From contig JBCCHJ010000003.1 of NCBI GenBank assembly GCA_039028795.1, forward strand, positions 1-64,000: DNA of 64,000 nucleotides, given 5' to 3'. The position numbers and the translations under genes were made by a program. This DNA is from Thermohalobaculum sp039028795 (GTDB lineage Bacteria > Pseudomonadota > Alphaproteobacteria > Rhodobacterales > Rhodobacteraceae). Of the stretch, positions 1 to 9,112 are shown in pieces. The stretch's first letter is position 1; every line of letters begins with the position of its first letter. Under the pieces are notes generated by a model. That model was not told where the DNA came from and made no database searches. It saw only the letters and a program-made list of their open reading frames with translations.

Positions 1-336
1 CTGTCCTGATTGCTCAGGGATGGCCATTCATCTGGGACGCGGGTCACCCCGCGCCTCGTGCTGTCTACCCGGGGATCCTGCCAAAGACCACAGCGGGGCA
101 AGCCCCTCGATCCCCCTATCTGACATTGCTCTCGGTGGGGCTTGCCGTGCCGGTGCTGTTACCAGTCCCGCGGTGGGCTCTTACCCCACCGTTTCACCCT
201 TACCCTTGCGGGCGGTCTGTTCTCTGTGGCGCTTTCCCTGGGGTTGCCCCCGCCGGGTGTTACCCGGCACCGTGTCTCTGTAGAGCCCGGACTTTCCTCG
301 GGCCGAAGCCCGCGACCATCCGGCCATCCGCAACGT
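1..336 (-). ncRNA. rnpB: RNase P RNA (class A), 3' end cut by window edge
   Basis: This is the catalytic RNA of RNase P, which trims tRNA 5' ends. On the minus strand the universally conserved blocks occur in the right order: the P4-side block GAAAGTCCGGGCTC (complement of about 283-297), the AGGGAAAGCGCCACAGA block (about 226-243), the AGGGTGAAACGGTGGGGTAAG block (about 177-205), and the 3' P4 side starting AGATGAATGGCC (about 20-35). The terminal ACAGAACCCGGCTTA-type tail is cut after ACAG at base 1, so roughly 15-20 nt lie outside the window. The 5' end near 336 is an estimate. Several open frames across this region on the other strand are shadows. Confidence 0.95.
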
Positions 337-362
337 CGGGGTAATTCAGACAGATTTCCGGG

Positions 363-578
363 TCAATAGATCACGCCTGCCGCATCCATCGCACGAAAGC
401 GATCGCCGGCGTATGACATGATTTCCAGATAGGTATGATGCACGACCAAATGGTTGGCCTCTATTTCATCGATCCTGGCCTGGGCTTCAGCGTGGGTTGC
501 AAAGTCGTAGGGTTCGGCAATGACTGCCGGCGGACCGGCGGATGGAACGCGAAGGACCAAATACCTCTCATCCTGCAT
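363..578 (-). CDS. Small conserved-looking hypothetical protein (71 aa)
   Basis: I do not recognise the family. The frame could begin upstream inside the amidase gene, but the Met at 578 lies 10 bp after the amidase stop and gives a compact soluble protein starting MQDERYLVLRVP. It has an acidic helix rich in Ala and Glu (about residues 28-45) and no signal peptide or membrane segment. Position and orientation suggest co-transcription with the amidase gene. It lies between that gene and rnpB, on the same strand as both. Confidence 0.6.
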   Translation of the reverse strand: MQDERYLVLRVPSAGPPAVIAEPYDFATHAEAQARIDEIEANHLVVHHTYLEIMSYAGDRFRAMDAAGVIY

Positions 579-588
579 CGCTGAATTC

Positions 589-1284
589 TCAACCGACCGG
601 CCATTGTTCGGCGAGCCGTTGCAAATGCCGTACCGCCGCTGCATCCGGTGCCTGATCCGCCCACCAAGGCAGGAACCTCATAGCAAAGGCGCGCCAAACC
701 GCCAGGCTTTCAGCGCACCATTCACCCGTCGCTGGAACGGGATATCCAAATCTTCGGGCGGCCTCCTGAAAAACAGTCGCATCGGCCTCCGCGGAACTGC
801 CGCCTTCATAGTCCAGCCAGACCGCGTGACCTGAAAGCGCCAGGCGCCGCCAGTCGAACTTTTCGCCGGGATCGATCTTCCGCCCCGGCGCCATGCATGC
901 ATGGCCGATGACGCGCTCTGGCGGGATGGCCCATCGCGACAAGGCATCCGACAGCAAATGTTGCACCGCCGTCATCTGAGCCTCGGGGAACGGTGGGTAG
1001 CCGTCGTGATGTCCAGGGTTGGCGATCTCGATCCCAACGGAGTGCGAATTGACGTCCGTGACCGCCCCCCAAGCCCCCTGCCCCGCATGCCAGGCGCGGC
1101 GTTCTTCGGGCACCAAAGACAGCACGGTGCCATCGACATCAACCAAATAGTGCGCACTGACCTCGGCCACTGGGTCACACAGCCGTTCAGCGGCGGCTTG
1201 GCAGCTCGCCATACCTGTGTAATGCAAAACAACAATATCAGGCGCCGATACGCCCCGACGCAGCCCGTGATTTGGCGACTGCAT
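589..1284 (-). CDS. N-acetylmuramoyl-L-alanine amidase, AmpD/AmiD-type (Amidase_2)
   Basis: Predicted zinc amidase that cleaves the lactyl-Ala bond of muropeptides. The 231-aa protein shows the Amidase_2 ligand set: H21 in VLHYT, H128 in VIGHACMAPGRKIDPG and D138 in the same motif. The APGRK-DPG block with its Lys is typical of AmpD-like enzymes. No signal peptide or lipobox is visible, which favours a cytoplasmic AmpD-like role in muropeptide recycling over an envelope AmiD. The C-terminal 80 residues (from about 150) resemble a small helical tail rather than a second catalytic domain. It is divergent from the polysaccharide export gene at 1446 across an AT-rich gap (1285-1445) that probably holds both promoters. 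Confidence 0.88.
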   Translation of the reverse strand: MQSPNHGLRRGVSAPDIVVLHYTGMASCQAAAERLCDPVAEVSAHYLVDVDGTVLSLVPEERRAWHAGQGAWGAVTDVNSHSVGIEIANPGHHDGYPPFPEAQMTAVQHLLSDALSRWAIPPERVIGHACMAPGRKIDPGEKFDWRRLALSGHAVWLDYEGGSSAEADATVFQEAARRFGYPVPATGEWCAESLAVWRAFAMRFLPWWADQAPDAAAVRHLQRLAEQWPVG

Positions 1285-1445
1285 TTCCAGTTTTGCAATT
1301 CTTGATAAAGTCGACTTATGAATAGCTTGCAGCCTTTTTTTTATGTTTTAAATGATAAGCAAACTCGCTATAAAGATCAGACTTAACGCCCGCCAGACAC
1401 CGTGTTATCAAGACCGGACAGGCTGGGAATTCGGGGAGAGATTTC

Positions 1446-2867
1446 ATGGCAATCTGGCAGAAAACACTCAAGTCAGGCCTTTGCATAGCGCTCGTCGGCT
1501 CTTTGACCGCATGCGCGGCGATCTACACCGCGCCGTCGGTCAGCAACGGTTCCGTATTCGGCGAAACCGGCACTGATCTGAAGGTGAATATCGTACAGAT
1601 GACGTTCGAATCCACCCAAAAGGCGAATTTGGACCCCTACATTCCAGCGCGGCTGCCACTGGGCTTCCAACCGGATGCGATCCAGAAACTGAAATCGACT
1701 AATGTAGCGATCCCCAATACAAGCCCTCTGCCCAGCCCACCGACACAGCCAAACGTACGCCCCGGTTTCATTCCCGATAACCTCCCGCCGCTGGAAACAC
1801 CCCGGCCCTACACGATCGGGATCGCCGATGTTCTGCTGCTGTCTGCGGATGCGGGCAGCGCCACGCTTGAACAGCTTCCTGCTCTGATCTCGTCGCAATC
1901 GAAACGTCAGGGCTTTGTTGTCCAGGATGACGGGGCAATCGCAATTCCAGATGCAGGGCGCGTCCGTGTCGCCGGCATGACGATGCAGGACGCCGAGGCT
2001 GTGATTTTCCAGGCGCTGGTCGGCGCTGGGATCGATCCGTCGTTCAGCTTCGAGGTTTCCGAATTTAACTCGCAACGCGTCTCGGTCGCGGGCGAGATCC
2101 GCAATCCGGCGCTGGTTCCAATCACCCTGAAACCGTTATTCCTGCACGAAGCACTCAGTTCTGCCGGCGGCGCCGTTGTTGCAGACCCACGGGTCGCAAA
2201 GATTCAACTTTTCCGCGGTGGCCAGACCTTTCAGATTTCGATGCTGCGCTTCGAAAGAGACCCGACTGTCCGCCAGATCGTGCTGCGCGACGGCGATGCG
2301 ATTTATGTCACCTCAGACTTTAACGAAGAGCGCGCAAGGGCCCAGTTCAACGAACTCGTCGCGCTCCGTCAGGCCGAGCGGGATCGGATTAATTTCCAAC
2401 TGAGCGCGTTGACCGCAAAGGCAAGTCTCGAACGCAACGAATTGGATCGCCTGGTGGCCGAGCGCCAATTGTTCAGAGACCGTTTGGAGCTTGGCGCCGT
2501 TAAAAGGCACTATGCCTATGTCACGGGTGAGGCGATCATCCAAAAGCAGTTCGAACTTCCTTTCGAGAACCGCGCGGTTTTAGCCGATGTGCTGTTCACC
2601 GACCGTGGCCTGAACATCAATTTCTCGGACTATGGCGAGATCTATGTGCTGCGCCGGTCACCAAACCCGGAAGAGGCGGGATTGGTCCATGCCTTCCACC
2701 TGGACGCCACGAATGCGGTCAACCTGACGCTGGCCCAGATGTTCGAAATGCATGCCGGCGATGTGGTCTTCATCGCAGAGCAACCGGTGACATCATGGAA
2801 CCGCGCGCTGTCGCAAACCGTGCCGAACCTGTTGCTGCAGGCTGCAAACGTCGCGACGGGCATCTAA
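1446..2867 (+). CDS. Outer-membrane polysaccharide export lipoprotein (OPX, Wza-like)
   Basis: Predicted outer-membrane channel lipoprotein for capsule or exopolysaccharide export. A lipoprotein signal with lipobox LTAC puts the lipidated Cys at residue 23. The Poly_export domain begins near YTIGIADVLLLS (about 122), and a SLBB-like segment follows at RVSVAGEIRNPALVPI. The protein has 473 aa, longer than E. coli Wza (379 aa), with an extended N-terminal part (about 24-120). The start is preceded by GGGGAGAGATTTC. No wzc-like co-polymerase, polymerase or glycosyltransferase gene is adjacent, so the rest of the export machinery must lie elsewhere. A Rho-independent terminator follows directly, so this appears to be a single-gene unit. 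Confidence 0.88.
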   Translation: MAIWQKTLKSGLCIALVGSLTACAAIYTAPSVSNGSVFGETGTDLKVNIVQMTFESTQKANLDPYIPARLPLGFQPDAIQKLKSTNVAIPNTSPLPSPPTQPNVRPGFIPDNLPPLETPRPYTIGIADVLLLSADAGSATLEQLPALISSQSKRQGFVVQDDGAIAIPDAGRVRVAGMTMQDAEAVIFQALVGAGIDPSFSFEVSEFNSQRVSVAGEIRNPALVPITLKPLFLHEALSSAGGAVVADPRVAKIQLFRGGQTFQISMLRFERDPTVRQIVLRDGDAIYVTSDFNEERARAQFNELVALRQAERDRINFQLSALTAKASLERNELDRLVAERQLFRDRLELGAVKRHYAYVTGEAIIQKQFELPFENRAVLADVLFTDRGLNINFSDYGEIYVLRRSPNPEEAGLVHAFHLDATNAVNLTLAQMFEMHAGDVVFIAEQPVTSWNRALSQTVPNLLLQAANVATGI

Positions 2868-2889
2868 AGATCAGCCCCTGACGAAATGG

Positions 2890-2917
2890 CCCGGTGCCTC
2901 TGCGCCGGGTCTTTTCT
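2890..2917 (+). terminator. Rho-independent terminator after the OPX gene
   Basis: An 8-bp stem CCCGGTGC / GCGCCGGG (one T-G wobble) with a CTCT loop is followed by TCTTTTCT, 22 bp after the stop codon. Confidence 0.85.
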
Positions 2918-2953
2918 GTTCGGGTCAAAGTTCTTGGCGTTTGCGGCTGCTAT

Positions 2954-3757
2954 TTAGGCATCTTCCGACGAAGAGCCGGTTTGACGCAGAAAGCTCACCT
3001 CAGACCCGAAAACCTTTAGTGCTGTCAGAGCACCGGACAGGTAGGCACCTGTATCAATAGAAATGCGGCTGTCTTTCACGACGGGTTTTTCAACAACCGT
3101 ATGCCCATGAACGACCCAAAAGCCATCTTTACGGGGTTGGCGCATGAATGATTGCACACCCCAGACCAATGCCGCCGTTGGCTGCTCTTCAATCGGCAAG
3201 GCGGGGTCTGCGCCTGCATGCGTAAAGAACAAATTCCCATTGAGATGAGAGTGCACGAACTTGCCCAGCAGATCGGTATGGTATCCCATCGCTGCTGATA
3301 GATCGCTGGCCACGCGCAGGATCGTGCGATCCTCGAACAAATCCCCCCGCAGATCCAGATTGTAACTCAGCAGCGTTTCGTATCCGCCATAGCGAAGCCA
3401 TCTTTTGTTCGCCAGCGGGTCTTTGAGGAATTCCAGCAGCATCTGCTCGTGATTGCCCATCAGATAAATCGGCGTGATCTCGGGCCAATCTTGAATAGCG
3501 GCCAGAAACTCCAGTGCTTGGCGGGTATCCGGACCCCGGTCAACCACATCACCATGCACAACGACCTCCGCAGGCCTGTTATCATCGTGCTCGGATTGAT
3601 GGGTTAAAACATCGGTCAGGATCTTTTCCAGCAACGGCTCCAACAGATCAACACGTCCGTGAACATCCCCGATCGCATAGACCAAACGATCAGCAGCAAT
3701 CGGAAACCGCGCTTCGTATCGCGTATTGGAGATCGCGTTGGTTAGAAACTTCCACAT
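2954..3757 (-). CDS. Calcineurin-like (PPP-family) serine/threonine phosphatase
   Basis: Predicted two-metal phosphoesterase. It carries the three PPP signatures: GDVHGR, GDVVDRGPDT and GNHEQM. The HAGADPALP and VVHGHT blocks supply the remaining metal-binding histidines. The start at 3757 (MWKFLTNAI) has GGCGGGTGA just upstream and puts the first signature near residue 30, as is usual; a TTG start at 3817 would add 20 residues of poor character. The substrate is unknown: bacterial members include protein phosphatases and diadenosine tetraphosphatase-like enzymes. It is transcribed toward the OPX gene, separated by the terminator. Confidence 0.85.
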   Translation of the reverse strand: MWKFLTNAISNTRYEARFPIAADRLVYAIGDVHGRVDLLEPLLEKILTDVLTHQSEHDDNRPAEVVVHGDVVDRGPDTRQALEFLAAIQDWPEITPIYLMGNHEQMLLEFLKDPLANKRWLRYGGYETLLSYNLDLRGDLFEDRTILRVASDLSAAMGYHTDLLGKFVHSHLNGNLFFTHAGADPALPIEEQPTAALVWGVQSFMRQPRKDGFWVVHGHTVVEKPVVKDSRISIDTGAYLSGALTALKVFGSEVSFLRQTGSSSEDA

Positions 3758-3917
3758 AAAGTCACCCGCCGCCCATCGGTGGTTGTCCGTCATATTGCCC
3801 TGGAACGCACGAGACAAGGGGGCGTGCGGCGGGATGCACCCCCGGTAAACGCCCAGAAATCAGGCATTTGTCGGTGTAGGGCTGTCTGGCAGACAAAAAT
3901 TTCAGAACGCGCAGTCT

Positions 3918-5999
3918 TCAATCGTCCAGAGATGGACCTGCCAGTTTGATCAGGGCATCCGCCGCAATTGCGGCATCCGGCGTCGCCATCAGCGGATTGA
4001 CATCCATCTCCATCAAACTCGGCCCCAGATCGATCGCTACGGCCTGAATGTTCAAAATCGCCTCGATTAAAGCTGTACGGTCCGCCGGCTTTGCGCCGCG
4101 ATACCCGTTCAAAAGCTTTGAAACTGTGAGATCATCTAAAGCACGTTCGATGTCAATTCGATCGGAGGGCACCAAGAGGGTGGTGCTATCCCTCAGTAAT
4201 TCCGTCAGCACGCCGCCCGCCCCAATGGTCAGGGTCATCCCGTAGACAGGGTCGCGCACCACGCCGACGATTAACTCGGCAACGGTTCCCGTGATCATCG
4301 CTTCAATCAGAAACGCATCGCATTCCGGCATGACGGATGCGGCCGCAATCACCGCTGCTCGATCCTTCAGATTCAGCGCAACGCCCCCGGCCTCAGTCTT
4401 GTGAGCGATACCTGTTGCCTTCAGAACGACGGGATACCCCAAATCATCGGCGGCCGCGCCCGTGCCGTCTGCATCTTTGACCGTCAGGTTTCTCGGGATT
4501 GCAACGCCATGTCGATCAAGGACGGCTTTGGCCTCGGCTTCGCTCAACGTGTGCACGCCATTACCGCCGTCCTCTGGCACGAACACAGGTTCGGCCAACG
4601 GTCGGGCCCAAACCTCGCCGATCGAAGCCATGGCTTCTGTGGCGGCCAATGCCTCGTTCAACCCGATCATCGGCGCGATACCTGCAGCCATGAACTGGGC
4701 CGCGCGCGCCTCCGGCATGCTCTCGGCCAAGCTGGCCACAACCGCAACCCGGGCACCGGTCTGTTTCTGTGCCTGAATGATGGCCGTTGCACCGCATTCC
4801 CAGGCCGCATCATCACACCGGTCCAAACGCGGAAAGTCATAGACCAGGAAAGTCAGGTCAAACCCGCAGCCGATCATCGCCGTGTAGGTTGCGGCCATGC
4901 GGTCCGCGTCGCCCCAGATGAACGTATGGTAGTCAAGCGGATTGGCGACCGCGACAAGATCAGAAAGCGTTGCCTTGACCCGGTCATGCTCGGCATCGGT
5001 CAAAGGGCGGAGATCCACGTTCCGCGTATACGCAGCATCGGCGATCAGACTGGCCTCACCGCCTGAACAGGACATCGAGCAGATCGTCCGCCCCGGCAGC
5101 ACTCCGTGGACATGGGCCAGCTTCAATGCCTCGAGCCATTCGGGCAGACCATCCATCACCGGAATGCCCAAACGGTTCAGAAACGCGCGGCTGGCGGCAT
5201 CGCCCCCCGCCAGCGAGGCCGTGTGGGAAATTGTCGCCTGCTGCGCCTGCTCGGACCGCCCGACCTTTATGGCGATGACGGGTTTCTTCAGCTCGCGCGC
5301 CTGGGCGGCCAGGGCTTCAAAGCCCCGGATGCTATCCACCCCTTCGATGTGCAGGCCCAGTGCCGTAACACGTTCATCCTCCAGGACGGCCAATCCCATG
5401 TCCGACAGCCCTACCTGCGCCTGATTGCCCGCGGTTAGGCAATAGGCCATGGGCAAGCCACGGCGCTGCATGGACAAATTGATCAGCAAGTTTGAAGACT
5501 GGGTCAGCAGGGCAACACCACTTTCGACGCGAGTGCCGCCATGCTGATCCGGCCATAACAATGCGCCGTCCAGATAATTGATCAGACCATAGCAATTGGG
5601 CCCGACCACCGGCATGTCTCCTGCGGCGTCCAGTAAAGCCTCTTGCAGATCCTGCCCAGCATCGCGATCATCCTCGGCCTCGGCAAAACCGCTGGCAAAG
5701 CAGATCGCGCCGCCTGCCTCGCGGGCCGAAAGCGCCCGCACTGTTTCAATGGTCAGGTGCCGATTCACGCCGATAAAGGTCGCGTCCGGCGCCGCCGGGA
5801 GGTCATCGACCGACCGGTAACAGGGCAGCCCATGAATCTCCTTGTGTTTTGGATGCACCGGCCAGATGTCGCCTTGAAATCCCATCTTCTGGCACTGCTC
5901 AATAACCGCCAAACCCCATCCACCGCCAATTACGGCGATCGACGATGGACGAAACAAACGGGACAGGTCTTTCATGCTGGCAGTGTCTCTCTTGAGCAT
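3918..5999 (-). CDS. NDP-forming acyl-CoA synthetase (CoA-binding + ATP-grasp, fused)
   Basis: Predicted acid-thiol ligase that makes an acyl-CoA with release of ADP and phosphate through a phosphohistidine. Domain order is CoA-binding Rossmann domain (about 10-110, SSIAVIGGG), succinyl-CoA-ligase-like domain (about 150-300) carrying the phosphorylated histidine H259 in SHTASLAGG, a linker domain, and an ATP-grasp domain (about 470-690, with the VVLKATGIAHKTEAGGV block). At 693 aa this is a full alpha-beta fusion. The substrate cannot be read from sequence. An alternative start at 5975 (MKDLSRLF) is equally plausible. It is divergent from the deacetylase gene at 6038, 38 bp away. A role in activating gamma-butyrobetaine or a related acid for the nearby carnitine genes is possible but speculative. 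Confidence 0.85.
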   Translation of the reverse strand: MLKRDTASMKDLSRLFRPSSIAVIGGGWGLAVIEQCQKMGFQGDIWPVHPKHKEIHGLPCYRSVDDLPAAPDATFIGVNRHLTIETVRALSAREAGGAICFASGFAEAEDDRDAGQDLQEALLDAAGDMPVVGPNCYGLINYLDGALLWPDQHGGTRVESGVALLTQSSNLLINLSMQRRGLPMAYCLTAGNQAQVGLSDMGLAVLEDERVTALGLHIEGVDSIRGFEALAAQARELKKPVIAIKVGRSEQAQQATISHTASLAGGDAASRAFLNRLGIPVMDGLPEWLEALKLAHVHGVLPGRTICSMSCSGGEASLIADAAYTRNVDLRPLTDAEHDRVKATLSDLVAVANPLDYHTFIWGDADRMAATYTAMIGCGFDLTFLVYDFPRLDRCDDAAWECGATAIIQAQKQTGARVAVVASLAESMPEARAAQFMAAGIAPMIGLNEALAATEAMASIGEVWARPLAEPVFVPEDGGNGVHTLSEAEAKAVLDRHGVAIPRNLTVKDADGTGAAADDLGYPVVLKATGIAHKTEAGGVALNLKDRAAVIAAASVMPECDAFLIEAMITGTVAELIVGVVRDPVYGMTLTIGAGGVLTELLRDSTTLLVPSDRIDIERALDDLTVSKLLNGYRGAKPADRTALIEAILNIQAVAIDLGPSLMEMDVNPLMATPDAAIAADALIKLAGPSLDD

Positions 6000-6037
6000 G
6001 CCATACTTCGTCCCGACCGACAGCCTAAGGACCGATC

Positions 6038-6937
6038 ATGAGCGCCGTTCCCGGACCAATCCGCGACCTCAGGGGCTATGGAGCCCATGCGCCGAAGGCC
6101 CCGTGGCCTGACGGCAAACGGATCGCAGTGAACTTCTGCATCAACTATGAGGAAGGGGCTGAAAGGTCGGTCTTGAACGGAGACGATGGATCAGAAGACC
6201 GCATCGCCGACGTCTTCGTCGCGCGCCGGATGGGTGAGCGGGATCTGAATATGGAACAGTCCTATGGGTTTGGGGCCAGGGTCGGATATTGGCGCTTGCT
6301 GCATGCATTCACGGATCGGGGGCTGCAGGCAACAATCAACCTGGTGGGATTGGCGGGGGAGTTGGTGCCCCATCCTTTAGCGGCCATGCTGGAGGCGGGG
6401 TTCGATATCCAGTGCCACGGCTGGCGGTGGATAGATTACCACACCCTGTCCGAGGACGAAGAGCGCGCCCATATCCAGAAATCCATCGACCAGGTTGTGC
6501 AACTGACCGGAGCCCCGCCTTTGGGGTACTATGCTGGCCTACCGTCGCTGAATACGCGGCGGCTATGCGCCGAGATGGGGTTCCTCTATGACTCAGACGC
6601 CTATGACGACGAACGGCCCTATTGGTCCACGGAATTCTCTCGCCCCATCCTGGTCCTGCCCTACTCGCTGGACACCAATGACAGCCGCTTTTCGCGTGGC
6701 GAGGGATACGAGACCGGCGACCAGTTCGTTACTTACATCAAGGATAGCTTCGATCTCTTACGGGCCGAGGGCGGTACGATGCTGACAGTGGGCCTGCACG
6801 CACGATTGCTTGGGCGGCCCGGGCGGATCGGGGCGCTGCACCAGATCCTGGGCTACATCCAAGGCCATGAGGATGCCTGGATCTGCCGACGGTCCGAAAT
6901 TGCTGAGGCGTGGGCCAGGGCGTATCCATGCAAGTAG
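6038..6937 (+). CDS. PuuE-like polysaccharide deacetylase family hydrolase (possible allantoinase)
   Basis: The 299-aa protein belongs to the NodB-homology superfamily and most resembles the PuuE subgroup, metal-independent allantoinases. Seen features are the NYEEGAE block near the N-terminus, MEQSYGFGARVGYWRLL (about 69-85), CHGWRWIDY (about 127-135) and LGYYAGLPSLNTRRL (about 159-175), all positioned as in PuuE proteins as I remember them. A Shine-Dalgarno AAGGA lies 7 nt before the ATG. There are no other purine or ureide genes nearby, so the allantoinase call is inference. A chitooligosaccharide or other amide deacetylase is the alternative. Confidence 0.75.
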   Translation: MSAVPGPIRDLRGYGAHAPKAPWPDGKRIAVNFCINYEEGAERSVLNGDDGSEDRIADVFVARRMGERDLNMEQSYGFGARVGYWRLLHAFTDRGLQATINLVGLAGELVPHPLAAMLEAGFDIQCHGWRWIDYHTLSEDEERAHIQKSIDQVVQLTGAPPLGYYAGLPSLNTRRLCAEMGFLYDSDAYDDERPYWSTEFSRPILVLPYSLDTNDSRFSRGEGYETGDQFVTYIKDSFDLLRAEGGTMLTVGLHARLLGRPGRIGALHQILGYIQGHEDAWICRRSEIAEAWARAYPCK

Positions 6938-7319
6938 TGCCCGGACCGGCGAACCGTGGTCTGCGGACAACGCCCTAGTGAGTACTTTTGGCAGTTGAAG
7001 AAACGGATCCTTAACCATCCGGAAGTGATCAAGGACGCGCGGTACAGGCTGGAGAGCCGATGACCGTGCAAGATGAAAGTGAAGCCCCCTGTCGACTCAA
7101 AGACAGGGGGTGGATCTTAGCGGGGATTCTTCCCTTCAGCTTGCCAAAAATACTCCGGGGTCTGGGGCAGAGCCCCAGCGGATCGACGCCGAAGGCGGCG
7201 AAAACCCTCAATTCCCTGACGCGAAAAGAAAAGCCAAGGTTTTGATTCCGCAACAGTAGACCAGACCTACCATTGTCGAGGTCATTCCAGTGCAAGCAGT
7301 GCCTGATCCCACCAGGTGT
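6938..7319. other. Gene-free stretch with two hairpins
   Basis: No credible gene is present. A perfect 9-bp hairpin CCCCCTGTC / GACAGGGGG with an 8-nt loop lies at 7085-7110. Read on the minus strand it is followed by a T-rich stretch and could terminate the operon ending at 7320. A second perfect hairpin CTGGGGC / GCCCCAG with a 3-nt loop lies at 7162-7178, just after CCAAAAATACTCCGGGG. That combination looks like the short palindromic intergenic repeats I recall from Rhodobacterales, but only one copy is seen here. Confidence 0.55.
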
Positions 7320-8492
7320 TCAAGCCCCCAGGGGCCTCAGTAGATCCCGGCTTATGATGTGGCGCTGGATCTCGGACGTGCCGTCCCAGATCCGCTCGAC
7401 GCGCGCATCACGCCAGAATCGGGCGAGCGGCAAGTCATCCATCAACCCCATGCCGCCATGGATCTGGATCGCGGCATCGGTCACACGGGCCAGCATCTCA
7501 GAAGCATAAACCTTCGCGGACGCGATTTCCCGGTTCGCGGGCAGGCCCTGGTCCAGCCGCCAGGCCGAGGCCAACGTCAGATAATCCGCGGCATCGATCT
7601 CGGTGATCATATCGGCCAGTTGGAAAGAGACGCCCTGAAACTTGCCAATCTGCTGACCGAACTGTTTGCGCTCGGCGGCATAGCTCAGCGCATAGTCGAA
7701 GGTCCTCCGCGCGCGGCCGACGGACATGGTCGCAACCGTGATCCGCGTGGCATAGAGCCACTCATTCATCACAGCGAAGCCGCCATCAACCTCGCCCAGA
7801 ACCTGCTCATCCGACAGCCGGCAATCCTCGAACCTCAGGATCATGTTCTTGTAGCCCTTGTGAGACACGGAGGAATATCCATCCGCAATCTCAAAGCCGG
7901 GCGTGCCGCGGTCGACCAGGAACGCTGTGATCCGTTTCTTCGGACCTTTCGGTGTATCGTCCTCACCGGTGGCGATGAAGACGATTACGAAGTCCGCATG
8001 TTCGGCACCCGATATGAAATGCTTTGTCCCATTGACGATCCAATCGCCGTCGGCGTTTGGCCCTCCCCTGACGGCGCTGCATTTCATGCCGCGTACATCC
8101 GATCCTGCGTCGGGCTCGGTCATGGCCAGGGCGTCCATCTTTTCGCCGCGCACGGCGGGCAGTAGATAGCGCTCGACCTGATCGCCTTCGCAGGCCATCA
8201 GGATGTTCTGAGGGCGCCCGAAGAAATGGTTCAACGCCATGGACCCGCGGCCCAATTCCCGCTCGACCAGGGCGAATTCCAGGTGAGACAGTCCCGCACC
8301 GCCCACAGATTCCGGGAAGTTGCAGGCATAGAACCCCAGATCGATGGTCTTTTGCTTGATCCGCTCGGCAATGTCTTCCGGCACTTCGCCAGTACGCTCG
8401 ACCTCGTCTTCGTAGGGATAGATCTCGTTTTCAACGAAGCTGCGGACCGTCGAGACGATCATGTCCTGTTCTTCTGTCAAACCGAAGTGCAT
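7320..8492 (-). CDS. Acyl-CoA dehydrogenase family protein
   Basis: FAD-dependent alpha,beta-dehydrogenase of acyl-CoA thioesters, 390 aa, with all three regions of the family: helical N-domain (1-120), beta-domain with AMTEPDAGSDV (about 123-133), and helical C-domain with RKQFGQQIGKFQGV. The usual catalytic Glu of the YEGT motif is replaced by D370 (RIWDGTSEIQ), and the alternative Glu position of isovaleryl-CoA dehydrogenase is not acidic. The base is therefore probably Asp. It is the last gene of the four-gene carnitine operon, 5 bp after the FMN-binding gene. Oxidation of gamma-butyrobetainyl-CoA or another betaine thioester is a reasonable guess from context. Confidence 0.88.
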   Translation of the reverse strand: MHFGLTEEQDMIVSTVRSFVENEIYPYEDEVERTGEVPEDIAERIKQKTIDLGFYACNFPESVGGAGLSHLEFALVERELGRGSMALNHFFGRPQNILMACEGDQVERYLLPAVRGEKMDALAMTEPDAGSDVRGMKCSAVRGGPNADGDWIVNGTKHFISGAEHADFVIVFIATGEDDTPKGPKKRITAFLVDRGTPGFEIADGYSSVSHKGYKNMILRFEDCRLSDEQVLGEVDGGFAVMNEWLYATRITVATMSVGRARRTFDYALSYAAERKQFGQQIGKFQGVSFQLADMITEIDAADYLTLASAWRLDQGLPANREIASAKVYASEMLARVTDAAIQIHGGMGLMDDLPLARFWRDARVERIWDGTSEIQRHIISRDLLRPLGA

Positions 8493-8497
8493 GGATC

Positions 8498-9097
8498 TTA
8501 CTCCTTATGCGGGTCGCCGTCGGGCAGGATGTCCCGGATATAGTCCCGGTCTTTCCACTGCGGTTTGGCCAAAGGCTTGTCCATTTGCGGCAAATATTCC
8601 GACGGAATGTCGCCCTTGAGATCGGGGATATAGCGCGGGCAGTTCGGAAAGATTTCGCGTGCCTCCAGGTGGACCATAACTTTCGCACCAGGGGTTTCCG
8701 CCAGGCGAGGGTGATCATACATCAAACGCGCGAGCCCATTCACACGCAGCCGTGTCGACGAGCCATCAAAGCGGATGAACAGCAGACCGACATTGGGGCT
8801 TTCAGCGATATTGCCGAGAGACCGATACATCGAGTTACCGTCGAAATCGGGCCATTCCAGGCTAGTTGGACTCGTGACGCGCACAAACCCTTCGGGGCCG
8901 CCCTTAAAGGAACAATCCACGCTTTCTGCATGCGCTGTGGCCAAAAAGAAGAACGACGCTTGCTCGATCATTTCGCGCTGGTCTGGACCGAATTCAGCCA
9001 GCCGCCGGTGTCGCTCCAACGCATCTGCCACCCGTCGCCCGTCGAAGCGGTCCTGCAACGTCCGATGACCTTGATGGAACATGCTGTCTGCTGTCAT
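8498..9097 (-). CDS. Pyridoxamine 5'-phosphate oxidase-fold FMN-binding protein
   Basis: A 199-aa split-barrel flavoprotein. The core FFFLATAHAESVDCSFKGGPEGFVRV (about 49-74) is typical of the PNPOx-like family, and NVGLLFIRFDG supplies the next strand of the barrel. It lacks features that would identify it as true PdxH, so the substrate is unknown. It lies 15 bp after the SDR gene and 5 bp before the acyl-CoA dehydrogenase gene, which implies co-transcription with the carnitine genes. A role as a reductase or electron carrier in that pathway is inference. Confidence 0.8.
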   Translation of the reverse strand: MTADSMFHQGHRTLQDRFDGRRVADALERHRRLAEFGPDQREMIEQASFFFLATAHAESVDCSFKGGPEGFVRVTSPTSLEWPDFDGNSMYRSLGNIAESPNVGLLFIRFDGSSTRLRVNGLARLMYDHPRLAETPGAKVMVHLEAREIFPNCPRYIPDLKGDIPSEYLPQMDKPLAKPQWKDRDYIRDILPDGDPHKE

Positions 9098-9112
9098 CTT
9101 CGCTCCTATCGG

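Noticed and set aside
20..369. Three overlapping plus-strand open frames at the window start
   Set aside because: The region is RNase P RNA on the minus strand; the frames have no family character.
1600..1620. TTCGAATCC resembling a tRNA T-arm
   Set aside because: It lies within the OPX coding sequence and no acceptor or anticodon stem can be formed around it.
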